The notes under the pieces are model-generated. The model was not told the DNA's origin. It was given only the letters and a program-made list of their open reading frames with translations, and searched no databases. A DNA stretch of 64,000 bases from the NCBI GenBank assembly GCA_037783545.1, contig JBBELK010000453.1, positions 1,116,001 to 1,180,000 on the forward strand. Reading direction: 5' to 3'. How positions within the stretch are numbered: position 1 is the first letter of the stretch; every line of letters begins with the position of its first letter. Source of the DNA: Henricia sp. BOLD:AAB3569 (lineage: Eukaryota; Echinodermata; Asteroidea; Spinulosida; Echinasteridae). Positions 11,083-22,371 of this stretch are shown here, piece by piece. The position numbers and the translations under genes were made by a program.

Positions 11083-13763
11083 TTTTTTTTTTAGGTGATC
11101 GGAACTCATTCCGATCACCTATTACTATTGTACGATTTCTTTGTCTTTTTTTTTTTTTTTCTTTTTTTTTTTCTTCTTTTTCCACTCAAACGTTTCCAGA
11201 GCTTTTCTTCAAAACGGTTCAAGCTATCAACTTGAAACTTTGTAGGAACATCAACCCCAATGTGAAGGTGTGCATACAAGTGTGACGTCATTGTGACGTC
11301 ATTGGGTATCAAATTACAACCCAAAAATGACTAAAATATGCATGTTTTAAAATGCTTCCGTCTGGAAAACCACGTGACCCATGATTTTCGTATTTAGCAG
11401 GCTTATAGATAAGATCATGGCCTACAACTTTCTTCGTGTGGTCATTTTCATCTGACCCTTCCTTCTGGGGTCAATCTGAGGTCAAAGTTCAACGAAAACG
11501 AAAATCTTAATTTTTGCACTTATTGAGCAACAATGCCCATCAATCCAAGCTGAATCTTTAAGTAACTAAGTACAGGCATAGGTCATATGGCAGACTTTCA
11601 CCAGCGTGTATAATATTATGATGGCATCAAGCGTGACGTCATCGTGACGTCATCAAGTATCAAATTACACCCCCCAAAAAACCAAAATATGCATATTTTA
11701 AAATGCTTCCGTCTTGAAAACCACGTGACCCAGGATCTTCGTATTTAGCAGGTTTATAGATGACATTTTGTGCTACAATTTTCTTTGTGTGGGCATTTTC
11801 ATCTGACCCTTCCTTCTGGGGTCAATTGGAGGTCAAAGTTCAACGAAACTGAGAATCTCAGTTTTTACACTTACCAGCAACAATGCCCATCAAACCAAGC
11901 TGAATCGTTAGTAAATTAGATACAGACATAGGCCCTACGGCAGACTTTCACCAGAATGTATAGTATCATGATGGCATCAAGTGTGACGTAATAATGACGT
12001 CATCAGGTGTCAAATTACAAAAATTGAAAGGTTATTATTTCCAAAATTCATATCTCAAGAACCGTATAAGATACTTGAACAATTCTTTCACAACATGATA
12101 AGTCTAAATGAACTGAACAAATTATACGATGTCATGACCCCTGTGTGACGCCTACTTCCGGTCCAAACCGGAAGTTGTTCAAAAATGTGCATTTTTTAAG
12201 CGTTTTGAATGCAAATAGATTCAAAGTGGTAGTGAATTTGACCATATTTCTACGGAACGAAATGTTTCCACACATGTGGACTTTTTGACTATACCATTGG
12301 TGACGTCATCATATCGACGGTACTTACGTAATGTGGTGTCAAAATACGCAAATTTGGAGCTGAATTGTTTAAAAATGCTGTATCTTGAGAACTACAGCAG
12401 ATATTTGCATGATTCTTTCGCCACATTTAAGAAATTGATGTTTATCAAATTGTTGAACAATTTGTGCACAACATTGTGACGTCATGATATCGTCACAGGT
12501 GTCAAATTACACAAATTAAATGGTTATTATTTCAAAAATTCATATCTTAAGAATCGTAATAGATACTTGAACAATTCTTTCACAGCATGATAGGTCGCAA
12601 TGAACTGAACAAATCATACAATGGCATGACCCCTGTGTGACCCAAACCTCCGGTCCAAACCGGAAGAGGTTCGAAAATGTACACCTTTTTAGCATTTTGA
12701 ATGCAAATAGAGCCAAAGTGGTAGGGAATTTGACCATAGTTCTACGGAACGAAATGTTCCCTCACATGTGGACTTTATGACTACATATATACCACTGATG
12801 ACGTCATCACGTGCACGGTGGTTACGTAATGTGGAGAAGTTATTTGTTGGGTCCCTTGATAATTAAGCTAACTCAGTCGTTTGAGGGCGCTATGCCAAGC
12901 CTCCACTAATGTGACGATTTGCGCCCATATATAGTGCTGGACTTCTAATAATAGAACTTGTATCAAGGCGGCCTGTCTCGGGTCAGAGGTCATAATGTCT
13001 GGGCCACACGGCCAATGATATACACGTACGTGCGCGAGTAGTGAATAAGTCAGACAGACGATACATAATAAGCAGGGCTTGATTTACAACCGAGAAAATT
13101 GGACTTTTGAAGATGTAAAACTGCTAGTTTCCGTGGCATCATCGCCAAGAAAGTTGAATAAACACTAGATAGCACAAGGACATTTACTTTTGGTGACTTA
13201 GCTGTTGTATCTTGGGTGTAATTATTTACGGCTAGCCTTAGTCGGCGGACCAGAGTAAATATGTCTTCTCCCCGAAAACTGTTAATGTGACATGCTGGAA
13301 ATCGTTGCTGTGTTGGAAATAAAATGGACATGGTGGACCGCAACTCAAGTTGACTGAAGCGTCAGTTTAATCTAGATGCAATTGAACCCCAACTCCCCAC
13401 ACGGCGATATACTACAGTAATATGATCTCAAATGACAAAATCTTTAGACTGTAATAGATATTGAAAAGATTCTTTCACCACATATAGGCCTAGGCCTATA
13501 TGTCAAAACTTGTTCTTCAGTAGATACTTGAACAATCTGTGCACACAATAGTAACGTTATGATGAGATTGACAATTATGACGTCATCAGATACACAATTT
13601 TAGCGTTGAATAGTCAGAGTCATGTCTTGAGAATTCCAATACTTTTTCAACATCAAACAACTCAAGTTTTCAAACAATTTAAAACTGTGTCGTCATCATC
13701 ATTTCAATGTTTATGTCACCCGATCACCTTGCGTTTGTAAAAAACACAAACGCGAAGCTCTAG
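11083..13763 (+). mobile_element. Helitron-like array unit B
   Basis: This unit keeps the fuller 5' end: palindrome TAGGTGATCGG-AACTCATT-complement (11092-11121), ATTACTATTGTACGATTTC, long T tract, then CCACTCAAACGTTTCC. Two ~350-bp repeats and one ~483-bp repeat with a diverged partial copy follow. From about 12840 the sequence departs from units A and C. It ends with a GCGTTTG...CAAACGC hairpin, GAAGCT and CTAG (13760-13763). The head and tail share CCGATCACC, a Helentron-like feature. Confidence 0.7.
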
Positions 13764-15953
13764 TTTTCTTTTTCTTTTTCTTCTTCCACTCAAACGTTTC
13801 CAGAGCTTTTCTTCAAAACGGTTCAAGCTATCAACTTAAAACTTGGTAGGAACATCAACCCCAATGTGAAGATGTGCATACAAGTGTGACGTCATTGTGA
13901 CGTCATTAGGTATCAAATTACAACCCAAAAATGACCAAAATATGCATGTTTTAAAATGCTTCCGTCTGGAAAACCACGTGACCCATGATTTTCGTATTTG
14001 ACAGGCTTATAGATAAGATCATGGCCTACGATTTTCTTCGTGTGGGCATTTTCATCTGACCCTTCCTTCTGGGGTCAATCTGAGGTCAAAGTTCAACGAA
14101 AACGAAAATCGCAATTTTTGCACTTATTGAGCAACAATGCCCATCAAACCAAGCTGAATCTTTAAGTAACTAAGTACAGGCATAGGTCCTATGGCAGACT
14201 TTCACCAGCGTGTATAATATTATGATGGCATCAAGCGTGACGTCATCGTGACGTCATCAAGTATCAAATTACACCCCCCAAAAAAACAAAATATGCATAT
14301 TTTAAAATGCTTCCGTCTTGAAAACCACGTGACCCAGGATCTTCGTATTTGGCAGGTTTACAGATGACATTCTGTGCTACAACTTTCTTTGTGTGGGCAT
14401 TTTCATCTGACCCTTCCTTCTGGGGTCAATTGGAGGTCAAAGTTCAACGAAACTGAGAATCTCAGTTTTTACACTTACCAGCAACAATGCCTATCAAACC
14501 AAGCTGAATCGTTAGTAAATTAGATACAGACATAGGCCCTACGGCAGACTTTCACCAGAATGTATAGTATCACGATGGCATCAAGTGTGACGTAATCATG
14601 ACGTCATCAGGTGTCAAATTACAAAAATTCAAAGGTTATTATTTCCAAAATTCATATCTCAAGAACCGTAATAGATACTTGAACAATTCTTTCACAACAT
14701 GATAAGTCTAAATGAACTGAACAAATCATACGATGTCATGACCCCTGTGTGACTCCTACTTCCGGTCCAAACCGGAAGTTGTTCGAAAATGTGCATTTTG
14801 TAAGCGTTTTGAATGCAAATAGATTCAAAGTGGTAGTGAATTTGACCATATTTCTACGGAACGAAATGTTTCCACACATGTAGACTTTTTGACTATACCA
14901 TTTGTGACGTCATCACATGGACGGTGGTTACGTAATGTGGCGTCAAAATACGCAAATTTGGAGCTGAATTGTTTTAAAATGCTGTATCTTGAGAACTACA
15001 GCAGATATTTGCATGATTCTTTCGCCACATCTAAGAACTTGATGTTTATCAAATTGTTGAACAATTTGTGCACAACATTGTGACGTCATGATATCGTCAC
15101 AGGTGTCAAATTACAAAAATTCAAAGGTTATTATTTTCAAAATTCATATCTCAAGAACCGTAATAGATACTTGAACAATTCTTTCACAACATGATAAGTC
15201 TAAATGAACTGAACAAATCATACGATGTCATGACCCCTGTGTGACGCCTACTTCCGGTCCAAACCGGAAGTTGTTCGAAAATGTGCAATTTTTTAGCATT
15301 TTGAATGCAAATAGATTCAAAGTGGTAGTGAATTTGACCATATTTCTACGGAACGAAATGTTTCCACACATGTGGACCTTTTGACTATACCATTGGTGAC
15401 GTCATTACATGGACGGTGGTTACGTAATGTGGTGTCAAATCACGCAAATTTGGAGCTGAGATGTTTTAAAATGCTGTATCTTGAGAACTACAGCAGATAT
15501 TTGCATGATTCTTTCGCCACATTTAAGAACTTGATGTTTATCAAATTGTTGAACAATTTGTGCACAAAATTGTGACGTCATGATGTCGTCACAGGTGTCA
15601 CATTACAAGATTTCAAAGGTTATTATTTCAACAATTCATATCTCAAAACGGTGCAAGCTATCAACCCCCAGCTATGGCGGATATGCAGGGAGGAGATATT
15701 AGTTACCGGATTAGTGTATACAGCAGCCGATTTCACGAAACTTTACGCAATTGCGCAAGTCCACTTACGCCATAAGTTATTGCGCAAGTAATGGCGTAAG
15801 TGGACTTGCGCATTTGCGTAAAGTTTCGTGAAATCGGCTGCTGAACTTCCATTTTTGCCATTCCACAGGTGATAACAACGTCTGAAATTCATCACAAAAT
15901 GTTCATTTAACCCGATCACCTGGCGTTTGTAACAACAAACGTCATACCTCTAG
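13764..15953 (+). mobile_element. Helitron-like array unit C, near-copy of unit A
   Basis: Internal landmarks (the 64- and 67-codon frames, the palindromic MITE and the final CTAG at 15950-15953) all fall 4871 bp after those in unit A; the upstream CTAG is offset by 4870. Differences are scattered single bases. This is best explained by a tandem duplication of A+B, or by rolling-circle generation of a concatemer. Confidence 0.75.
15722..15842. mobile_element. palindromic MITE, copy in unit C
   Basis: Same 121-bp element as 10851-10971 with one visible arm mismatch (GCGCATTTGCG against GCGCAATTGCG). It marks small divergence since the array duplicated. Confidence 0.8.
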
Positions 15954-16979
15954 TTTTATTTTAAGATTATGCTTTCAGCGATAGGGGTGCAGAAAGATGT
16001 GGCTGCTAACTACAATCATCCTGACTGTCGGATCATTGTCCCATGTTTATATTTTACTTTAAAAGATTGAAACTTTAGTTAGGCCAAACACTTTTCTTTC
16101 CCCATGGGCCAAACAACATTCAAAATCGTCGCCCGGGTACTGTACAAGATTTGGGGAGTTGATCATAATTTTTTTTAATGACTTATCTAGCATTAGAATG
16201 TGCAGATTTGATGGAAAAACTCGAAATTTGGAGTGGGAAAGTTTAAGATTTTGTGAGGAAACACTGGATTTTTTTTCAGCCTGCCTCATCTATTTTGCAC
16301 ACAAGGTCTGAAGCCACGATCAACTTCCTAGTTCTTTCCTGCTACGTCCCCCACTGCTTTTTGCGTGTGTAGGTAGAGCATTCGGGTATACTAGTACCTC
16401 AGCCATTAACTTGGGGGAAAGTAACACCCGTTTCATACAGGCGCACGATCGTTCCGATTAAAATTTTGTTTCAGACAGGCGTCGGTATGCGAGCCGCGCG
16501 CACACTTAAGATCGACGTCTGAAACCAAGTCGCTGTTCAGTCGTTCGATCTTTCGACTTCTGGCGAACCAAGTCGCTCCAAATTGTTTCATACGTCGAAC
16601 TTAATTCAAATTTCTGGGATAATTTAGTTCAGCGCGACTGTAAGGTGCAGGATTTCCCGGTGAAACCGACTGCCTAAGGGAAAAACTACCGTTCTACCGT
16701 TCACCATGCATTAAGTACATAGCATAACCTAGCGTTTTCAAGAGAAAAACTGTATTTTTTTCATTTCTAAATCACGTTTCTAACAAAATTCGCACTTTTT
16801 GTGACATTATTATGTCATAATTAGTGGCAGAGGTGTACGTTACTTATACCTGCCTAGGTACAATAGAAAAAGCTCACTCATGACTGGCGTTAAACAGCCA
16901 ATAAATCATTTAAAAGCCCATTTATAGCTGCCGCGCCGTTGACTGCAGTGGATACATCCGGGTATTTATCAATCATTTT
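15954..16979. other. unassigned AT-rich DNA
   Basis: No supported gene, RNA or repeat boundary. Weak open frames on the minus strand lack domain motifs and splice context. Confidence 0.35.
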
Positions 16980-17092
16980 GACCACTAACAAAATGGCGGA
17001 CGCGGTCCCAGGGCGGCACGCCCGGGTACCGCGCACAGGCACGGGGTCACGTGATAAGTGCGCACTCTAGTTCTTATATATAGCTCCATGAA
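16980..17092 (-). repeat. dispersed repeat, inverted copy of 4740-4840
   Basis: CACTAACAAAATGGCGGACG, GGCACGGGGTCACGTGATAA and CACTCTAGTTCTTATATATAGC match the complement of 4740-4840. The GC-rich centre (CGGGTACCGCGCACAGGCAC) is longer than in the other copy. Confidence 0.6.
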
Positions 17093-17633
17093 AAGGCCCC
17101 ATTTGGCGGTGGGACTAGCGACAGAAATCTTGTCGCCTCTGCTAGACCAATCAGGACGCTAACAGTGTACTGTATAGCACGATTGCAGGCATTCCAAATT
17201 TTGTAACGCGCGCAGATTGTAAACACCGTGCATGCATGTGATACATGTACTCGGTAATGCTGGCTGTTGTCCGCGTCGGCGATTGGCTGCTATTTAAAGC
17301 ATACTGGGGAATCCGTTCCATTACATTCGTCAGCATGCATCCCTGTTATTAATTTGGAAAACTGCGGAGTAAATAAGGTTCGTCGTTTGAAAGTTTGGTA
17401 GGAATGGGACAGTCATAAGGAACAGAACCCAATAGAATTTCTGGAAAGTATAGAAATTGTTTCTTTTCGGCATAACATGACCGAATTGATTAAATTACAT
17501 CAAAATGACTCGGGCGTGAGTTGGCTCAAGACAACAGCCGGCTCGCTCCACAGATTTGCGTGTATTTCCTCAGGGTATTGTCACGTTGCTTCGCATAATG
17601 AAATTCCCTGAGATCTCAGGATGTGGTATAGGG

Positions 17634-18063
17634 GTAATTCCCAAAATTAGGGGTCCAAAAGTGTGACATGCTGTTTAAGATTTCCAAGTGTTTTTAATGA
17701 TTGAAAGTTGAAAATAATAATTTGTATTTGAACAAATGCCACTCAAATTTAATGTTTGTGTGTATATGGCACCAAGGTTAATACAAACTCGTTCTACAGC
17801 AAATTTTCATTGGCGTAGGTAACCCGGGATACCAAACTCCTATTCAATACCATGGAACAAATTATAAGCCTTTATGGTCTTGTTTTGAATATTTTTCAGG
17901 AATCAGAAAACAAAATATTGAAGAAAATGATGATGCCCCCTATAATCACAGGCCACAGTCCATTACTGAGAATTTGTGGTCATAAGTTGTGATTTTTTTA
18001 AGCAGAAAGTGTCGTACGTAACTGGGACACCATACATTTTGGACCCCTAATTTTGGGAATTAC
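17634..18063. mobile_element. inverted-repeat element with 27-bp perfect arms
   Basis: The left arm 17634-17660 begins GTAATTCCCAAAATTAGGGG and the right arm 18037-18063 is its exact complement. The subterminal words AGTGTGACAT and GGGACACC resemble those in the 48572-48821 element, although the outermost bases differ (GGGTAATTCC against GGGTCTTTCT). 430 bp, non-coding. Confidence 0.75.
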
Positions 18064-18079
18064 ACACAACGAACACCAC

Positions 18080-18310
18080 GTGATGTTTTCTTTCGTGTAA
18101 AATTGTACCTTTGTGGGCGAAATTGCCACCAAAAAAAACGTTTGCAAACGATTTTCTTTTTACCATGATTAATTAAACACAAAAACATGCATGATTTTTC
18201 TGAAATATTACTGCATCTATAGGTGGCTGACATTTGTACAAGGCAGTTCCTAAACATTATTCGTTATGTTATGCTGTTGTTCCTGTTTTCAAAAGTTGTC
18301 CAATCAGGTA
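18080..18310 (+). repeat. dispersed repeat just downstream of the 446-aa gene
   Basis: The order GTGTAAAATTGTACCTTTGTGG, GCGAAATTGCC, ATTACTGCATCTATAGGTGGC, ACAAGGCAGTTCCTAAAC matches 34050-34275 and partly 59725-59830. It lies between the gene's stop codon and the 17634-18063 element and may be part of the 3' untranslated region. Confidence 0.5.
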
Positions 18311-18333
18311 ATCTGTCTCATTGTTTCTTATTT

Positions 18334-19674
18334 TCAACAGGGTGGGATGTCGTCACATTTGACGTCTTCCTCAGACTCCCAAGCCCCGAGTTTAGTTTTT
18401 ACAGGTATGCCACTGGGATACGTCCTCTTAACGTGTCCAAAAGTCATGTTGAGGGCGTTCATGTTACCGACACTACGTTGAGCATCTCTCCTCTCCGCGT
18501 CGCTCTCCACGAACTTCCAAGGCGTCCTCTTCCCGGCGGACGAGTGGAGTGTCTCCAGTAGCCTGTGGGTATAGTAGTCCACGGCTTGGTCTGGGTCGGT
18601 CTGCAGATCATGGAGGGTGTCAGCGAATCGCTTGACGCGATCGGGGAACATGGCCCTCGCCAGCCGCTCCCTGTTGATGTCCAAAATAGTCGGTCGCTTA
18701 TCCTGACTGAAGATACTCGGCATGGCGTATTTCTGCTTGCCAGAATGTGACGTCCGCTGTCTCTGGGAGAATAGCGAGGACGCCGGTCGCGTTGTTGCTG
18801 AGGTTGAACGCAGCATCGCGTTGGACTGGGATGGCGATGAACGTTGCCCATCCGGGGAGCCGGAGGGTACCGCGATGTGCCGCTTATCAAGGGCCGTCTT
18901 TGGCCGGTTTGGTTCGGCGAGACGGCTAGATTTGGACAGACCAGGGATTGCCGTCGTCGGTCGTAACTTCCTACTCTCATCAATCACATGCCGTTGAGTT
19001 GGAGGATCGGGTGTCAAATTAGAGATGGCCTCATCGGTTGCTTGCTTCTCTAAGTTCGTGGCATTGTCTTCCTGCATCCTAGAATGGAAGTCTTCCTTGA
19101 CAGTAATTGTGGCACTAGTGAGTCTCCGTCTTGGTGTCTTTGAAACAGTGGGGACTGAAACGGACAGCCTCTTTCTCTCTCGGGCAGAATCAGGCTTGGG
19201 AGCAGCTTCCGTGTCTTGCATCCCCTTATTCGCAGTCGGATCCACAATTACGATCGGTGTCGCGGCCGGCCTGACTCCCCTCCCGTACTTAAGAGGAGCC
19301 TCCGTGCTACTCGGACGCTCCACATTCTCCGGCAACTGCGTGGGGCTGATTGTCACCGCGTATTTCTCATCTTGGCCGCACACGGTCGTGTTGAAGGTGA
19401 AGGTATCGCGGTGCAGCAGCTCTCTGAGCAGGTCCCTGTTGTCGGTCATGCGGGCGTGAGTGATCTTTGACCGCTGTAGCTTCGTCTGAAACCGCTTGTT
19501 CACCACCCTTTGGTCCATGGAAATGCGGTGGCACACCCTATGCTTAGACACGTCTAACATTTGGAGGTTTTTCACAAGCATGGCGTCTAGCTTCCAGTTA
19601 GCTGAGAATACCGTCTGGGATTTCTCGCCCACCAGTCCACCGGGTTGTTTCTTCTCAACACCATGAGAGCCCAT
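18334..19674 (-). CDS. orphan 446-aa basic protein, single exon
   Basis: This is the only long uninterrupted frame in the window, and it coincides with a local rise in GC. The start ATG (19672-19674) is fixed by an in-frame TGA six codons upstream (19690-19692). The stop is at 18334. Residues about 20-100 are mixed charged and hydrophobic (FSANWKLDAMLVKNLQML), probably helical. About 110-325 is Ser/Thr/Pro/Arg-rich and likely disordered. About 327-415 contains RPTILDINRERLARAMFP and YYTHRLLETLH, a probable helical domain. There is no signal peptide, membrane segment, Cys/His cluster or known catalytic motif. The family is not recognised. A weak donor-like ACCTGTAAAA near the end leaves open a spliced 3' end. 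It could be a retrogene, being intronless among repeats. Confidence 0.75.
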   Translation of the reverse strand: MGSHGVEKKQPGGLVGEKSQTVFSANWKLDAMLVKNLQMLDVSKHRVCHRISMDQRVVNKRFQTKLQRSKITHARMTDNRDLLRELLHRDTFTFNTTVCGQDEKYAVTISPTQLPENVERPSSTEAPLKYGRGVRPAATPIVIVDPTANKGMQDTEAAPKPDSARERKRLSVSVPTVSKTPRRRLTSATITVKEDFHSRMQEDNATNLEKQATDEAISNLTPDPPTQRHVIDESRKLRPTTAIPGLSKSSRLAEPNRPKTALDKRHIAVPSGSPDGQRSSPSQSNAMLRSTSATTRPASSLFSQRQRTSHSGKQKYAMPSIFSQDKRPTILDINRERLARAMFPDRVKRFADTLHDLQTDPDQAVDYYTHRLLETLHSSAGKRTPWKFVESDAERRDAQRSVGNMNALNMTFGHVKRTYPSGIPVKTKLGAWESEEDVKCDDIPPC

Positions 19675-21306
19675 GAGGACAAAATATCTTCATCTGAGTG
19701 ACTTCTCAAAATTGTGTCTAGTCCTTTAGTGGACGTTGATACTGCCATTTGCTAACATCAGACCCAACTGGTCCTAAATTATTTGTTTCACAATAATAAC
19801 CAGCCTCGCTGTACGTGTTTGTCATCTATATTGTGAAAATATCATAACTGCATATTCAGGACTATAGACAACACTCGAGGAATGCATGTTCCTGAACAAC
19901 ATGTCCGGTATGCAGGCCGCGGTCGTGGGTTTCCATGTTGAGCACGCTATATCAAAAGTTTTTTGTCGTTGTGTCTCGGGAGAGCAGTGCTGAGTATACA
20001 GTGCTAATCAAATTACGTCTGGTAGGGCAAAACCCTATAGGCCTAATTTAACATATTTTAAATCGTGTTAAGTCCAATCACCATCATCATCTAGAATGGA
20101 TTTATACGCAGTTTATATGGATCCCCTTGACTACATGGTTTTTACCACTCGACCGTTACTTGAGAACGCTATAATATATTATGTTGGCATCTCCGTGACA
20201 CAAAATTAATGTCGCACCAAAGTTCGTCTCCATGGTGTGGATAAACTGCGTTGTCTGTGTCTTTGGCAAATTGCGCGTTGGTCCAAACTTGACGGGACGA
20301 TAAGCGACTGTGGGGACAAAATCCACGTATTAATCAACGGACCGAACCAATATATGCGGTCAATAAAGTCTTCGAAATTCCATTATTTCTTCTGTAACAC
20401 CCTACACTGGGCCCATGATCTGATATATCGTGCACGGTTTGTGGGTAAACACTGAACCGTGTGCCACCTCCGAACGCTGAAGGACACATTTTATGCTGAA
20501 AAACACATTTCCAAAATGTTTTGCCTTTTCCGAACAGAACTAAAAAAAAAAGAGGTCATATAAAAAATATTGAAATAAAAATATAAATTTCAGTCAGCTA
20601 GGCCTATCTCTTTTAGACTGCCACTGTATATCTACGAACCATTGTAAGATTGAAGCAAAGAAAAAAGTAAATAATTGTGTAAAACGTTTGCTTTAATTTG
20701 AAACAATTTCAATGGTCGTCTGCATATAAAATGACGACAAAATACTTAGTAGGCCTATCTTACTAAATCTCACCTTTTTGATGGTTTTTATGCTCTCAAA
20801 ATGACGCAAGCAGACTGAAGCTTGCACCATCCTCCATGTTCTATCACGATTCGACACAGATTATGCTAATTCTGTTTTCCGCAATAACATCGATGCTCGT
20901 TCCAATCCAGATAACGGGACCCACGACGGATTTTAAAAAATCAATTTGGCTCTCGATTCATAAATGCCAACGACAATGTACCAACTGAACGACTGGACCA
21001 ATACATAATCGAGACATCTTTATGCGATCGAGTGAATAAAGTTGGCCATCACAAAAGCCTTGCACCATGGTAACAAACAAAGGACCGGCTCACTGGGTTA
21101 CAGAGCCGGGTAACTTTTGGCCCTCACGGAAGGTTTTGTTCATGTTCAGCTGTGACGCTAATCAAATACCGGTTGCGTGTTTACTTTATGATGTAAATAC
21201 AAAATGACATTTGAGATTGTGAAAAAGTTAAATTTTTACAGACGTCTATTCAGGACCGAGACAGCAAAACTGGCAAGTAAATAAATATTTTCAGGATGAC
21301 TACGCC
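19675..21306. other. upstream flank of the orphan gene, no gene seen
   Basis: The promoter of the minus-strand gene should lie here, but I see no convincing TATA/initiator pair. A short hairpin (CACGGTTTGTGGGTAAACACTGAACCGTG, about 20431-20459) and AGGCCTA words occur. The rest is unassigned. Confidence 0.4.
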
Positions 21307-21310
21307 TTAA

Positions 21311-21767
21311 AGGTAGTATACATGATTGGTAAACTGTTACAAATAGTTTTATCCCCCTTTGTGATTGAAAATATGAATGATTAAAACCGTACTTCAGTCG
21401 TCTAACTTTTGAGAAAACAGTCAAAAAAGGGTTTGCAGTCATTTCGCCCCAAAACCACTTCGCCCTGAACCATTTCGCCCTGAACCACGGCCTGTGCACG
21501 AAGTGGTTTTAGGGCGAAGTGGCATTTGGGCGATGTATAGTGTTTGGACGAAGTAATTTGGGGCGAAATGGCACTTGGGCGAAATGGTTTTGGGGCGAAT
21601 TGAATTTTCGTCTCATGAGACGAATACTAATTGTTCTACTCATTTTTCAAAGACTATAGCACCATTTTAGGGGAAGTTTTCTACGGTCATCATGTTTATA
21701 TTGTGTAAGTTAGGCGTAAATCTGAACATTTCTGATTTTCGAGATTACCAATGATGTATACCGACTT
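21311..21767. mobile_element. TTAA-flanked MITE, family AGGTAGTATACATG, full copy
   Basis: TTAA (21307-21310) is followed by AGGTAGTATACATGATTGG. The right end is the diverged complement (TTACCAATGATGTATACC..ACT) followed by TTAA (21768-21771). The centre is a palindromic array of TTTCGCCC/GGGCGAA words and TCTCATGAGACGA. Relatives occur at 31480, 43491 and, inverted, 56645-57080. A TTAA target is used by piggyBac, Kolobok and Sola3, so the superfamily is not settled. Confidence 0.75.
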
Positions 21768-22019
21768 TTAAGCTTTAAAGATAAATTTATTGTCTGCGCC
21801 AATTCCGTTTTTAAAATAAATTTGAATAACATTTTATAAAGTTTTCCCGTTTGCAAATCGTGGTAGAAATTTGCCGCAGTTAGAGAGGTCAGTCATAAAT
21901 TCCAAAACGGGAATTTTGGAATAAAAATTGGAACTTCTCGGGACTCTAGACCTTGTTTATAATATGTCTTTCTACTTTGTTTCATTTATCGAATTTATTT
22001 GCGTGATCACTTCTTCACA

Positions 22020-22066
22020 TTCGCTCGTACCCAGCTGGCCGCGCCGGCCAGCTGGGAACGAGCGAA
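22020..22066. repeat. 47-bp GC-rich palindrome
   Basis: TTCGCTCGTACCCAGCTGGCC pairs with its complement on the right with one symmetric mismatch. A second hairpin follows at 22089-22125 (GCGCCCTCT with AGAGGGCGC). No function can be assigned; it may be the core of a decayed MITE. Confidence 0.65.
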
Positions 22067-22371
22067 TTCTTCCCAGGGCCCAGTGCCCGCGCCCTCTAGC
22101 GATACTCTTAAAAATGAGAGGGCGCTGTCGGTCGTCTCCGTGATTATTTTTTTGCGCCTGTTGTTCCCTTCCAGTTCCATGCCTCCAATTTTTTAATGAA
22201 CCGGTAAGTAATTTCAGTTTCACTTTTAACATTTTGAATGCGCAGAAGACTGGATTACCAGCCAGTAACAGAATACATAGGTTTTACATTGTTGAACTTG
22301 CCACCTGCCAACTCGCCTCTTACCATACTCGCCTCGTTTTAATTTATTCCAATAATCCAAATAAAATTTCC

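Noticed and set aside
10018..15575. Repeated 64- and 67-codon open frames (10018, 10501, 12276, 14889, 15372)
   Set aside because: They are copies of one non-coding tandem repeat, in the same register because the sequence is duplicated. No start context, domain or codon bias supports translation.
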